Assembly: GCA_036391875.1 (NCBI GenBank)
Contig: DASVZA010000018.1
Span: 44,769-108,768, forward strand
Source of the DNA: Parasulfuritortus sp036391875
GTDB taxonomy: Bacteria > Pseudomonadota > Gammaproteobacteria > Burkholderiales > Thiobacillaceae
Length of the DNA stretch: 64,000 bases
Reading direction: 5' to 3'
A model generated the notes under the pieces. It had not been told where the DNA came from and did not search any database. It worked only from the letters and a program-made list of their open reading frames with translations. This document shows, in pieces, positions 35,452 to 45,806 of the stretch. Position numbers and translations under genes: made by a program. Within the stretch, counting starts at the first letter, position 1; each line of letters starts with the position of its first letter.

Positions 35452-38400
35452 ATGGGATCGAACCTCTTCAAGACGATTCTGAACAAGACGGGGCTTGCGG
35501 CATCCGTGCTCCTCTTGGCCAGCGGCGCCGTCTTCGCCGACACGGTCAACCTGGCGGCGGGGCCGAGCACGGCCACGTTGCCGGACGGCCAGGCCGTGCC
35601 CATGTGGGGCTTTACCTGCGGCGCTGTCGTCACCGGCAGCATGGCAACCTGCGCGTCCCTGAATGCGAACGCCGGAACCGGCTGGTCGCCGGTGGTCATC
35701 ACGGTACCGACCGGTACCAACCTGACCATCAACCTGACCAACAATCTGTCGTTCTCAGGCGGCAATATCCCGACCTCTCTGATGATCGTCGGCCAGTTGG
35801 GCGGCGGCTTGGGCGACGCCCCGACCCGGACCACGAGCCCGGTTCACGCGGGCGTGGGTCTCACCTGGCCGATCGCGGCCGGTGCCGGTGGCGGTAATCC
35901 GACCTTCACGCCGCCGCCCCAGCCGCCCCGAGTCGAGTCGTTCGGCACCGAGGTTGCGACTGGCGCGACCACTGCCCTCACGTGGAACAACCTGCGGCCC
36001 GGCACGTACCTGATCGAGTCCGGTACCCACCCCTCCATCCAGGGGCCGATGGGCCTGTACGGCATGCTGGTGGTGACGAGCGCCCCCAGTGGATCGACTG
36101 CAGGCTGCGCCTACCCGGACCCGGCCAGCACGACCGGGGCTTGCCTGGCAACGGCGTCGTACAACGCTGAAGTCCCGATTCTGCTGAGCGAGATCGACCC
36201 GGCGCAGAATAGTGCAGTGAACATGGCCGTGAATACCACCGGGTTCAGCGAGACACGGGTCTGGAACGGCCAGGCCGGCCAGTGCGGCGATCCTGCGGTC
36301 CATACCTGCTATCCGCCGGCGGTGAACTACAGCCCGCGCTATTACATGATCAACGGCGTGTCGTTCGACCGTACCAACGCCAGCAAATCGCTGTTCGCCG
36401 CGCTGCCGGCCACCTCGACCGGTACCGTGCTGGTACGCTTCGTCAACGCCGGCTTGCGCATGCACATCCCGTCGATCGTCGGCGCCCAGACCAAGGATGC
36501 TCAAGGCAGCACTGTCGACGGCTTCTCCCTGATCGCCGAAGACGGCTTCCCGCCACCCGGCAATCCGAAGGTCGAGACCGAGGTCTTCATGGCCGCCGGC
36601 AAGACCTTCGACGCATTGATCAATGCCCCGGCCAGTGGTGCTCCGGCCCTGCCGGTGTTCGACCGCGAACTCTCACTGTCCACCAACAATCACCGCGACG
36701 GCGGCATGCAGGGCTATATCAGCGCCAACGGTGCCTTACTGCCCGCCAGCGCCGCCGCGGTGGCCAATCCCGACACCTACAACTCGCTCGTCGCCAGCCA
36801 GACGCTCAGCGTCTCGGACCCGGCAAAAGGCGTGATGGCCAACGACGTCGGCGTGTCGGGCGTCACGCTCCTGACGGCTCCGGCCAACGGCACGGTGACG
36901 TTGAACCCGAACGGTACCTTCTCCTATGTCCCGACCGGAACCGCAACCTCGGATTCCTTCAGCTATTGCGCCAACGGCACGGTCATCGGCGGGGTGTGCT
37001 CCTCCGGCATCACCGCCCAGGTCACGCTGGGCGCTGCGACGGTCGAGGCGGCGAGCGGGATCGCCATGAATCCCATCACCTATACGTCGAACGTGGCCAG
37101 CTCGCTGACCATCAATTCCCCCGGCATCCTGTCGGTCGACAGCGATGCGGCGGGCTATCCCCTGACGGTCGCCACGGCGACGGTCAAGCCGTCAAGCGGT
37201 CTGACCGTCACGGTCGATCCGAGCGGTTCGTTCAAGGCGAGCGTCACCGTGCCCGGCACCTACACCTTCACCTACCAGGCACAGAACTCCCAGGGGACGC
37301 TCAGCGCTTCGGCCGCGACCGTGACCCTTGATTTCCCGGCTGCCAGCGGCCTCAAGGTGACGGTACTGGACGGCAAGGATCGCACCACGGCGATCACGGA
37401 CTACCGCTGGATCATCGAGGAGGACCGGACCTTCCCCATCGATCCGACCAAGACCACCAACACCGGCACCGGCATCGTGCCGACCTTCGGCACCAATTTC
37501 CACACCAGCTACATGCCGGTGGTGGCGACCGGTTGCACCGGGCCGCTGTCCTGCGAATCGGGCCAGACCATGCTGGACCCGAACACCGGACTGCACGTAC
37601 CCGCCGTCTGCGATACGGCCGACGGTGTCTGCCAGCCCGGCACCCAGGAGGCCCAGCTCGACCCGGGCCAGGTCGCCCTCGACCCGACCAAGCGCTACTA
37701 CATTTCGGTCCTGCCGGGTGACGCGGCCCAACCGTTCATCAGCGGCAACGCCTCGGCCGACTGCATCAGCGGTTCGGCCAGCGCAACCAATCCCGGCGCC
37801 TGCGGTCACGGCATGGGCGGCGCGCCGATCTCGCCCGGACAGAACTCGGTCATCGTCCTTTCGGAGCCGAGTCCCTATCAGACGGCGAAGCTCTCTGTGT
37901 TCGTGTTCGAAGACGACTTCCCGCTCAATGGCGAGAACGACGCCGGTGGTGGCGTCGACGTGATTTCGCCCAACGAGCCTGGCCTGGGCGGCTTCCAGAT
38001 CACCCTGTTCGACGAGGCGGGTGGTTCGGGCGACGCAACCGGCCAGATCACCTACGACATGTTCAACATGCCGCTGTCGAACTCGCTGGCCGGGACCAAG
38101 GACCCGAATACCGGCCTGGACGCCTGCCCGATCTCCAAGAACCAGCTGACGGGTTCCGGCGGGACCGCCAGCAACCAGGGCATCACCGGCGTGGTCGTGA
38201 CCTGCCCGAAGTATGAGTCGGATGGCACCACGCTGTCCCCGCTGGCCGGCCAGGCGGTGATCGCCAACATGTATCCGGGACGCTACGGCGTGGTGGCCAA
38301 TGCCGGCGCCGAGCGGATTGCCAAGGGCGAGGAATGGCTGCAGACCAACACCCTGGACGGCCAGAAGGCCCACGACTCCTTCCTGCGCATCGCCGAGCCC

Positions 38401-41400
38401 AGCTACTTCCAGGAGTACGGCCCGGCCAGCTACCACGTGTCGATCGGCTTCGCCAACCCGGCGATCATCAACAGCCGCCTGGCCGGGGTGTGCGCCGGCA
38501 CCGACCTCAACATCACCGGGACGAACTGCACGAACACCGTGTCAGGCACCGTGACCGACGAACGCATGAGCCGCACGCCGGATCAGCGGCTGTACAGCAG
38601 CGGCTCGAACGACGCGTTCTCGTTCACCCAGTGCTACGTGAGCTTCGGCGACCCGGACGGCGAGGACTTCGCGTTCACCAAGTGTGACGCCAACGGCCAC
38701 TTCAAGCTGACCGGGTTGCCCGACGGCGACTGGCGGGTCACGGTGTTCGACCAGTGGAACGACATGCTGGTGGACGGTCTGTCGACCCCTGTCCGGCTCG
38801 ACCATACGAATCCGGCCTCCGGGAACATGGGCGACATCGCCACCAACGCATGGTGGTCCAACATCTCCACCGCCACCTTCGACGACCTGAACGGCAACGG
38901 CGTGCGCGACCCGAATGAGCCGGGCATCGCCCTGGTGCCGACCAACATCCGGTACCGGGACGGCAGCTTCTCCAACTTCAACACCACCAGCTTCACGGGC
39001 GACGCCGACTTCAATGAGGTGTTCCCGCTGTTCAACTGGTACGTGATCGAGACCGACTCGACCCGCTACAAGAACACGGGTACCCACGTGGTCTACGACG
39101 CCGGCGGTCCGGCCGACGGCAGCCCGGCTTGCCTGGCTGGCGGCACCGCGCCTTGCGGCAACTCGACCATCGGCCACCTGTTGGCGAACACCGCCGAGCA
39201 GGTCTCCCTGCCGACCAACCTGCGCTTCCCGGGTTCGGTGTACTGCGCCACAGCGGATTGCACGGGCAAGTCCATTGCCAATGGACCCGCCAGCAGCGAC
39301 CCGCCGAGCAGTTGCACCACCGATAAGAGCGGGGCAACCACCTGCAACACCCTCCTGTCGACCGGCCGCATCGATCCTCCGTGGGTCACCAGCGAGGGCT
39401 GGGAAGGCATGGCCGGGGAGTACTCGATCGTCGAGTTCGGCAAGACACCCTTCGCGGCCGGCGAGAACGGCGGCATCCGGGGCGACGTGGTGTACGCCTC
39501 GACCCGTCCGTTCGACGATCCGTCCTACCTTATCCAGAACCAGTGGGAGCCGATGGTCCCGCACGTGACCATGAACCTATACCAGGTGGGAACCGATCCG
39601 ACTTCAGGTGCACAGACCATGAAGCTGGTCGACACCACCCAGACCAGCAGCTGGGACGACTGGGCCCAGGGCTTCCGGTCCGATGGCATGCCGAACATGA
39701 ACTGCCCGGGCCAGATGGCCGGGCCGACCGCAAGCAATGGCGGCGACCTGTTCTTCTTCTCCCTGTACGACCAGCCGATGTGGCTCGACCAGTACGCCAA
39801 CGGCGGCACGGCGACCCACACCCTGCCGTACAACGCCCAGTTCAAGTGCTACGACGCCATGCACATCTGGAACCAGGTCCAGCCTGCGCCCTATGACGGC
39901 GCGTACAAGTTCCCGAGCATCGTCGGCCGCGATCCCACCACGGGAGCGCCTGCCAACCCGCCGGGTAGCACCGGCAATCCTGCCGGTACCGGTACACCCG
40001 GGTCGATGGCCGGCACCAACTGCACGATCTGCACGGCCGATCCGACCGACGGCACTCCCATGCTGCCGACTGGCAAGTACGTGGTCGAGGTAGTGGTGCC
40101 GCCCGGCTTCACCCTGGTCAAGGAGGAGGACAAGAACATCCTGATCGGCGACAACTTCATCGCCCCGGTGGCGCAGCAGTTCGGCGGCCTGGGCAACGTG
40201 TTCATCCTGCCCGACCAGGCGGCCATGAATGCGGCCAACAATCCGTACAACGCGCAGAACCCGACCACCAACCTGGGCTTCCATACCTATGGCGCCGGCA
40301 TCGACGCCACGAAGACGCAGGAACAGGCGTGGCCCTGTGTCGGGCAGGAGCGCATCGTGCCCGACTTCATCAGTCTGTTCCCGGGGTCCCAGGAGGTTGC
40401 GCCGTTCGCGGGCGCCACCCGGCCGCTGTGCGACCGCAAGGAAGTGACTCTGGGTGACCAGGTGTCGGCGCAGGCGAAGTTCTTCATCTTCACGCCGACC
40501 CACGTGGCGGCACACTTCACCGGCATCATCACCGACGACTTCACCTCGGAGTTCGATCCGTTCGCGCCGACCTTCGGCGAGAAGTTTTCGCCGCCGGACA
40601 TGCCGGTCTCGATCAAGGACTGGACCGGAGCGGAGATCTCCCGGGTCTATTCCGACCATTGGGGTGCCTACGACGGCCTGACCTACTCGACCTGGGAGGT
40701 CAATCCGCCCAACCCGACCGGTTATGCGCCGACCATGATGGTCACCTGCATGAACGACCCCGGCAACGGCACGGTGCCAGACCCGCTGTTCAACCCGGCC
40801 TACAGCCAGTTCTGCTATGAGATTCCGTTCATGCCGGGCCAGACGCAGTACATGGACACGCCGGTGGTGCCCACCGCAGCCTTCGCCGGCGCGGGCTACA
40901 ACAACGTCGACTGCTCCTATCCTGACGCCACCCCGGCGATCAAGGAAGTGGACGGCGACGGCGTCGGACCGTGGGTCAGCGCGGCCGGCCATACCCTGAC
41001 CATCACTGCCCTGGGCGACCAGGATGTCTTCAACCAGGCCTACTCCGGGCCACAGGCCAACACCTCGCCGTTCAACCTGAAGACCGTCAAGCACCACTAC
41101 GGCTTCGGCGCTACGGCGGGAACCGTGGCCCTGGTCGGCCGCGACGGCGAGGCTCACCCGCTGACGGGGGTGTCCTGGAGCGACACGTCCATCACCGGTA
41201 CCGTGCCCACCGGGGTGCCTGAATGCGCCATCCAGCAACAGCTGCAGTACGGCGGCCCGAGCGGCACGGCCAACGCCGCGCGCTGCGGCGAACTGGTGAT
41301 CACCACGGCCGCCGGCAAGAAATCGGTCGACACCGTCACCGTCACCATCGGTGGCAAGGCTCCGACCCTGCTGGCTCCTGGACAGACGATCCAGTCCGCG

Positions 41401-43962
41401 CTCGACGCCGCGGCGCCGGGCGACCTGATCATCGTGCCGCCTGGGCAATACGACGAGATGCTCGTTATGTGGAAGCCGGTCCGTCTGCAAGGGGTCGGCG
41501 CCGCGTCCAGCATCATCAACGCCAACGCCCACCCGGCCGGCAAGATGGACGTCTGGCGCAGGCAGGTGAACTGCCTGATGGGCATCGCGATCGACGGCGC
41601 GCCCATCACCAGCAGCCACCCGTACGACCCGACCGGCACCTACACCTGCCCGAGCACCAACGGCGACACGTGGAACTACTTCACGGCGAAGACTGCGCCG
41701 GTGCCCGATCCACAGGTCGACCGCCTGCCGCTGGAATCCACGGTCGGTTGGGACGCCAACCTCAACGGCAACCTGGCCGAGCTGCTCCAGGAGCCCTCGC
41801 TGATGGGCGCACTGGAAGGCGCGGGCATCACCGTCCTGTCCAAGGGCGTGAATTTCCACGGCCGGGATCCGTTCACGCCTTCGCTGTTCGCGGGCTTCCC
41901 GACCGGGACCACGCTACTGACCCGCAGCAACCGGGATTGCGGTTCAGGCACGGGTGGCGGCAACAACGTCAATCCGTACCCGAGCAGCTTCTGGTGCAAC
42001 CCCTCGGGCGTCGACGGCCTGTCCATCACCGACAGCTCGCAGGGCGGCGGCGGCGTGTGGGTCCACGGCTGGGGTCATAACATCCAGATCGCCAACAACC
42101 GGATCTACAACAATGCCGGCACGTTCTCGGGCGGCATCAGCGTCGGCCAGGGCGAACATCCGGGCGTGAACCTCCAGGGCAGCACGACCAACACGCCGCC
42201 TGGTTCATGCGAGTCGAGCCGCACCGCGAATGTCGCACTGCCGTACTGCTTCGACATGAACGTGAACATGCACAACAACGCGGTCACGCTCAACTCCTCG
42301 CTGGGCGACGAGCTGTTCTCGGCCACGCCGGCCGGCGCGGGCGGGGTCAGCATCGCCTCCGGCTCGGACTACTACACATTCAGCCAGAACTGGGTGTGCG
42401 GCAACCTGGGCACTGGCGACGGCGGCGGCTTCGGCCATATCGGGTTCAGCAAGAATGGCGACATTCAGCACAACGCCTTCCTGTTCAATCAGAGCTCCAA
42501 CCCGACGATCCCGGCCAACGGCGGCGGCCTCATCATCATGGGCGCCCCGGACGTCGACCCGCCATGCGGCGTGACGACCGATGCGGACTGCGTGCCGGCC
42601 AACCTGTCCACCATCGGGCCGAGCGACGGCGTCGGTCCCGGCCTCAAGATCAACGCCAACCTGATCCTGGGCAACCAGGCGGAGAGCGGCAGCGGCGGCG
42701 GCATCGCTTTCCAGAGCGTCAACGGCTCCGAGGTGGTCGCCTTCCCGACCCAGCCTTCCCAGTGGTACCGGGTCGACGTGACCAACAACATCATCGCCAA
42801 CAACGTGGCGGGGTGGGACGGCGCGGGTATCTCCCTGCTGGATGCGTTGAACCTGAACCTCGTCAACAACACGATCATGTCCAACGACTCCTCCGCCTCC
42901 TCGGGTGTGCTGTTCAACACCATCGGGGCGCCGCTGGCCAGCACCCTGGGCAACAACTGCAGCCTGAACGGCGGGACGACATCGTGCCCGCAGCCGGCCG
43001 GCGTCGTGAGCATCCAGAACAGTGCGGTGCTCCAGGCCAACCTGCCCACGTCCGTGACGGTGACCTGCCCAGAGGGGCACTACACCGGTGCGAGTGCGAC
43101 CAATGGCAATTGCCGTTCGTTCTCGGTCCCGCTCGTGTTCAACGATGTGTTCTGGCAGAACCGGTCGTTCGACATCGGCGTGGGGTCGCTGGGTGCCGGT
43201 ACGCTCAACCAGCAGAACGTGGTGACGCTGTACAACGCATTCACCAACACGGCGGCGGCGAGCCAGCCACAGGCTGACGCAACGACGGCCAACGGCAACG
43301 GTACGATCATCACCGGCGGCACCGGCGCCTGCGTCCCCGGCGTGAGCTACTGGGACATCGGCGTACGTGGCGACACGGGGCCGGGCAACCATGCCTCGGG
43401 TCTTACCCTGACGCCCAGCTACTCGGTGATCACCGCGGGCTATGGTGGTTCCAACAACACCAACGCCAACCCGACCGTGCTGAGCCAGTACTGCAACGGT
43501 TCGCGCGTGCCGCCGGAAGGCATCTGCTACTCGGCCACGGGGCAGGCGGTGCCATGCGGCTGGCAGGTGCCGCCTGGGATCGCCGATGCGACCGTGCCGA
43601 ACCCGGTGTTCAACCTGACCCCGTCCGCGACGGTGGACGAGGGCAACAACTGGATCAACATCGGTTGGGGCCCGCTGACCGTCACCAACCCGACGGTACT
43701 GGGCACGGACGGCAACTACGGCGGTGGTCCATCGCTCGGCAATTACGGCCCGGCGGCCGGTTCTCCGGTGATCAATGCCGGCACCGCCAGCACAGTGGCC
43801 GGCGTGAGCCCGCCCGAGACCGACTTCTACGGCAACGAGCGGAACTGCCCGGACATCGGCGCGGTCGAGTTCCAGGGCGCGACCGGAGGATGCGGCGGTC
43901 GCGGTGGTGCCAACGTCGTGCCCAATGCGCTGAATTTCGGCCAGGTCCAGGCTGCCCGGTGA
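35452..43962 (+). CDS. Giant (2,836-residue) exported composite protein
   Basis: Signal peptide to about residue 29 (GAVFA|DTVN). Residues about 30-430 form two cupredoxin-like domains like those of oxidase B but without HxH copper motifs (GTYLIESGTHPSIQGPMGLYG). About 435-620: cadherin/Ig-like repeats (GVMANDVGVSGVTLL). About 630-1450: SdrD_B/collagen-binding-like sandwiches (LSVFVFEDDFPLNGENDAGG; DLNGNGVRDPNEPG). About 1975-2750: right-handed beta-helix (IQSALDAAAPGDLIIVPPGQ; repeated NxIxxN rungs) closed by GNERNCPDIGAVEFQG. The last residues, VVPNALNFGQVQ, look like the first strand of a choice-of-anchor D domain cut short. Likely an extracellular scaffold for the oxidase; no catalytic site is seen. 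Confidence 0.85.
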   Translation: MGSNLFKTILNKTGLAASVLLLASGAVFADTVNLAAGPSTATLPDGQAVPMWGFTCGAVVTGSMATCASLNANAGTGWSPVVITVPTGTNLTINLTNNLSFSGGNIPTSLMIVGQLGGGLGDAPTRTTSPVHAGVGLTWPIAAGAGGGNPTFTPPPQPPRVESFGTEVATGATTALTWNNLRPGTYLIESGTHPSIQGPMGLYGMLVVTSAPSGSTAGCAYPDPASTTGACLATASYNAEVPILLSEIDPAQNSAVNMAVNTTGFSETRVWNGQAGQCGDPAVHTCYPPAVNYSPRYYMINGVSFDRTNASKSLFAALPATSTGTVLVRFVNAGLRMHIPSIVGAQTKDAQGSTVDGFSLIAEDGFPPPGNPKVETEVFMAAGKTFDALINAPASGAPALPVFDRELSLSTNNHRDGGMQGYISANGALLPASAAAVANPDTYNSLVASQTLSVSDPAKGVMANDVGVSGVTLLTAPANGTVTLNPNGTFSYVPTGTATSDSFSYCANGTVIGGVCSSGITAQVTLGAATVEAASGIAMNPITYTSNVASSLTINSPGILSVDSDAAGYPLTVATATVKPSSGLTVTVDPSGSFKASVTVPGTYTFTYQAQNSQGTLSASAATVTLDFPAASGLKVTVLDGKDRTTAITDYRWIIEEDRTFPIDPTKTTNTGTGIVPTFGTNFHTSYMPVVATGCTGPLSCESGQTMLDPNTGLHVPAVCDTADGVCQPGTQEAQLDPGQVALDPTKRYYISVLPGDAAQPFISGNASADCISGSASATNPGACGHGMGGAPISPGQNSVIVLSEPSPYQTAKLSVFVFEDDFPLNGENDAGGGVDVISPNEPGLGGFQITLFDEAGGSGDATGQITYDMFNMPLSNSLAGTKDPNTGLDACPISKNQLTGSGGTASNQGITGVVVTCPKYESDGTTLSPLAGQAVIANMYPGRYGVVANAGAERIAKGEEWLQTNTLDGQKAHDSFLRIAEPSYFQEYGPASYHVSIGFANPAIINSRLAGVCAGTDLNITGTNCTNTVSGTVTDERMSRTPDQRLYSSGSNDAFSFTQCYVSFGDPDGEDFAFTKCDANGHFKLTGLPDGDWRVTVFDQWNDMLVDGLSTPVRLDHTNPASGNMGDIATNAWWSNISTATFDDLNGNGVRDPNEPGIALVPTNIRYRDGSFSNFNTTSFTGDADFNEVFPLFNWYVIETDSTRYKNTGTHVVYDAGGPADGSPACLAGGTAPCGNSTIGHLLANTAEQVSLPTNLRFPGSVYCATADCTGKSIANGPASSDPPSSCTTDKSGATTCNTLLSTGRIDPPWVTSEGWEGMAGEYSIVEFGKTPFAAGENGGIRGDVVYASTRPFDDPSYLIQNQWEPMVPHVTMNLYQVGTDPTSGAQTMKLVDTTQTSSWDDWAQGFRSDGMPNMNCPGQMAGPTASNGGDLFFFSLYDQPMWLDQYANGGTATHTLPYNAQFKCYDAMHIWNQVQPAPYDGAYKFPSIVGRDPTTGAPANPPGSTGNPAGTGTPGSMAGTNCTICTADPTDGTPMLPTGKYVVEVVVPPGFTLVKEEDKNILIGDNFIAPVAQQFGGLGNVFILPDQAAMNAANNPYNAQNPTTNLGFHTYGAGIDATKTQEQAWPCVGQERIVPDFISLFPGSQEVAPFAGATRPLCDRKEVTLGDQVSAQAKFFIFTPTHVAAHFTGIITDDFTSEFDPFAPTFGEKFSPPDMPVSIKDWTGAEISRVYSDHWGAYDGLTYSTWEVNPPNPTGYAPTMMVTCMNDPGNGTVPDPLFNPAYSQFCYEIPFMPGQTQYMDTPVVPTAAFAGAGYNNVDCSYPDATPAIKEVDGDGVGPWVSAAGHTLTITALGDQDVFNQAYSGPQANTSPFNLKTVKHHYGFGATAGTVALVGRDGEAHPLTGVSWSDTSITGTVPTGVPECAIQQQLQYGGPSGTANAARCGELVITTAAGKKSVDTVTVTIGGKAPTLLAPGQTIQSALDAAAPGDLIIVPPGQYDEMLVMWKPVRLQGVGAASSIINANAHPAGKMDVWRRQVNCLMGIAIDGAPITSSHPYDPTGTYTCPSTNGDTWNYFTAKTAPVPDPQVDRLPLESTVGWDANLNGNLAELLQEPSLMGALEGAGITVLSKGVNFHGRDPFTPSLFAGFPTGTTLLTRSNRDCGSGTGGGNNVNPYPSSFWCNPSGVDGLSITDSSQGGGGVWVHGWGHNIQIANNRIYNNAGTFSGGISVGQGEHPGVNLQGSTTNTPPGSCESSRTANVALPYCFDMNVNMHNNAVTLNSSLGDELFSATPAGAGGVSIASGSDYYTFSQNWVCGNLGTGDGGGFGHIGFSKNGDIQHNAFLFNQSSNPTIPANGGGLIIMGAPDVDPPCGVTTDADCVPANLSTIGPSDGVGPGLKINANLILGNQAESGSGGGIAFQSVNGSEVVAFPTQPSQWYRVDVTNNIIANNVAGWDGAGISLLDALNLNLVNNTIMSNDSSASSGVLFNTIGAPLASTLGNNCSLNGGTTSCPQPAGVVSIQNSAVLQANLPTSVTVTCPEGHYTGASATNGNCRSFSVPLVFNDVFWQNRSFDIGVGSLGAGTLNQQNVVTLYNAFTNTAAASQPQADATTANGNGTIITGGTGACVPGVSYWDIGVRGDTGPGNHASGLTLTPSYSVITAGYGGSNNTNANPTVLSQYCNGSRVPPEGICYSATGQAVPCGWQVPPGIADATVPNPVFNLTPSATVDEGNNWINIGWGPLTVTNPTVLGTDGNYGGGPSLGNYGPAAGSPVINAGTASTVAGVSPPETDFYGNERNCPDIGAVEFQGATGGCGGRGGANVVPNALNFGQVQAAR

Positions 43963-43993
43963 CGACACAGGATAGATGAAGGAGGTCCAGACC

Positions 43994-44401
43994 ATGAAAC
44001 CCAACAGCTACCTGCTCACGATGGCGAGCGTCCTTGTCCTGGGTTTGTCCGCGACGCCGGCACTGGCGCGTCATTCCGGGCGCAACCAAGGTGATCACGT
44101 CCAGCATCAGCCCGGACCGGCCGGCGGTTCGACCGGCACGCCCCGGACCGGGGTGGTCCAGAGGGTGACACTGTCCAACCCGGGCGGCCAGCCGCTGCAC
44201 GGTATCCACATCACGTTCAGCGGCAAGGACAGCCGGGACTTCAGCGAGACCGACAACTGCGGCAAGCAGCTGAACGGCGGCGCGAGTTGCACCATCAACG
44301 TGGACTTTGCTCCGCGGACGACCGGTCCGAAATCCGCCACGCTGGACGTGTCGAGTTCCGGTGGCCACGCGGCCGTAGCCCTCTCGGGAACGGGTGTCTG
44401 A
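43994..44401 (+). CDS. Small secreted choice-of-anchor-D-like protein
   Basis: A 135-residue protein. The ATG at 43994 is preceded by GAAGGAGG (the upstream ATG at 43976 would place that site inside the gene). Signal peptide MKPNSYLLTMASVLVLGL... cleaved after TPALA. The body is the later part of a choice-of-anchor D / ASPM-type sandwich (VTLSNPGGQPLHGIHITFSG; CTINVDFAPRTTGPKSATLD; ALSGTGV) and lacks the usual first strand (…LNFG…), which instead ends the giant protein 31 bases upstream. A strand exchange between the two is possible but unproven. Confidence 0.75.
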   Translation: MKPNSYLLTMASVLVLGLSATPALARHSGRNQGDHVQHQPGPAGGSTGTPRTGVVQRVTLSNPGGQPLHGIHITFSGKDSRDFSETDNCGKQLNGGASCTINVDFAPRTTGPKSATLDVSSSGGHAAVALSGTGV

Positions 44402-44427
44402 ATGCGTCGGATCGGGGAGGTCAGGAC

Positions 44428-44937
44428 ATGATGGTCGGCACCACACGGATCAGGGCAACGCTGGCCATGCTGATCACGGCCAGCGTTGCCGCATTCGCCT
44501 TGTTCAGCCCATCGGTCGAGGCCAGGGTCGAACACCCGGCCGCCCCGGCGGCGCACAAGGTATCGCCCTATCGGCCCTCGGGCATCGCGCTCCGGGCCAA
44601 GCAGTATTACCTGTCGGTCTGGGGTGTCGACAATTTCCTGGTGCGCAAGATCTCCTCCGGTGAACTGGTCCGGTTCAGTTTCAGGGTGGTGGACCCGGCC
44701 CGCGCCGCGGTGCTGATCGATCACCGGGTCAAGCCGCACCTGATCGATCCGGTGCGCGGCGTGGAGCTGGAGATTCCGGTTATGGAACAGGTCGGCGACC
44801 TGCGTCAGAAGGGCGAGCCGGTGGCCAACATGAACTACTGGATGGCCTTCTCGAACAAGGGAGATCCGGTCAAGGCCGGCGATCGGGTCAGCGTGATAAT
44901 CGGTTCGTTCCGGGCCGACGACCTGCCGGTCGAATGA
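44428..44937 (+). CDS. Secreted protein of unknown function
   Basis: A 169-residue protein with GGGGAGG 7 bases before the ATG at 44428 and a signal peptide ending SVEA. The mature part is a small beta-rich domain (YYLSVWGVDNFLVRKISSGE; VRFSFRVVDPARAAVLIDHR; DRVSVIIGSFRADDLPVE). I do not recognise the family. It sits in the oxidase operon with a strong ribosome site, so it is likely made with the exported proteins. Confidence 0.7.
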   Translation: MMVGTTRIRATLAMLITASVAAFALFSPSVEARVEHPAAPAAHKVSPYRPSGIALRAKQYYLSVWGVDNFLVRKISSGELVRFSFRVVDPARAAVLIDHRVKPHLIDPVRGVELEIPVMEQVGDLRQKGEPVANMNYWMAFSNKGDPVKAGDRVSVIIGSFRADDLPVE

Positions 44938-44984
44938 CTGCAGATGAACGCGCCGCGTGGCGCATTGACTGAGGGAGGTTGGAC

Positions 44985-45794
44985 ATGTTGAGCAGATATT
45001 TTCTGGCGGCCTTTGGCCTGGCCCTATCCTTCACCGCTTCGGCTGCGATCCCGGCGAAGCAGCCGGACAAGGCCGGCGCGCCCGCTGCAGCCAAGCTGAC
45101 CGCGGCCCAGATCGTTGACCGCAACGTGGTCGCGCGGGGCGGGCTGGCCGCCTGGCGGGCGGTCCATACACTGGTATTGTCCGGGCAGATGGAAGCTGGC
45201 GGCACCAAGAACGAGTCGCTGCCGTTCGTGCTGGAGATGAAGCGGCCCCACAAGAGTCGGCTGGAAATACGTTTCGAGGGCAAGACCGCGCTCCAGGTCT
45301 ATGACGGCGAGCAGGGCTGGAAGGTGCGACCGTTCCTGGGCCGCGACGACGCGGAGCCGTTCACGCCCGAGGAGACCAAGCTGGCGGCCGATTGGGGCGA
45401 GCTCGACGGTCCCTTGGTCGACTATGCGGCCAAGGGCACTACGGTCGCGCTGGAGGGAATGGAGGACGTGGAAAAACACCCCGCCTACCGGATCAAGTTG
45501 ACCATGAAGGATGGCGCGGTGCGCCATGTCTGGATCGACGCGTCGACCTTCCTGGAACGCAAGATCGAAGGCGACCAGCACCGACTGGACGGCAAGATGC
45601 GCAACGTGGCCATCTATTACCGGGACTACAAGGCCGAGCACGGCCTGATGGTGCCGCACGTCCTGGAAACGGTGATCGAGGGTGGCAGGATGCCCCACAC
45701 GATGACCATCGATCGGGTGACGGTCAACGCGTCCCTGGACAATGCGCTGTTCGGCAAGCCCCAGCTGCAGGTGGCCGCCGCGTCCACCAAGTAG
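44985..45794 (+). CDS. LolA-fold-like periplasmic protein, copy 1
   Basis: A 269-residue protein (ATG 44985, GGGAGG upstream) with signal peptide ending TASAA. The mature part resembles outer-membrane lipoprotein-sorting-like half-barrels (RGGLAAWRAVHTLVLSGQ; FVLEMKRPHKSRLEIRFEG; QGWKVRPFLG; VWIDASTFLERKIEG). Such proteins bind acyl chains or other hydrophobic cargo in the periplasm. A close paralogue follows after 12 bases. The role here may be to escort lipid or exported parts; that is inference. Confidence 0.72.
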   Translation: MLSRYFLAAFGLALSFTASAAIPAKQPDKAGAPAAAKLTAAQIVDRNVVARGGLAAWRAVHTLVLSGQMEAGGTKNESLPFVLEMKRPHKSRLEIRFEGKTALQVYDGEQGWKVRPFLGRDDAEPFTPEETKLAADWGELDGPLVDYAAKGTTVALEGMEDVEKHPAYRIKLTMKDGAVRHVWIDASTFLERKIEGDQHRLDGKMRNVAIYYRDYKAEHGLMVPHVLETVIEGGRMPHTMTIDRVTVNASLDNALFGKPQLQVAAASTK

Positions 45795-45806
45795 GGAGGC
45801 GGACCG

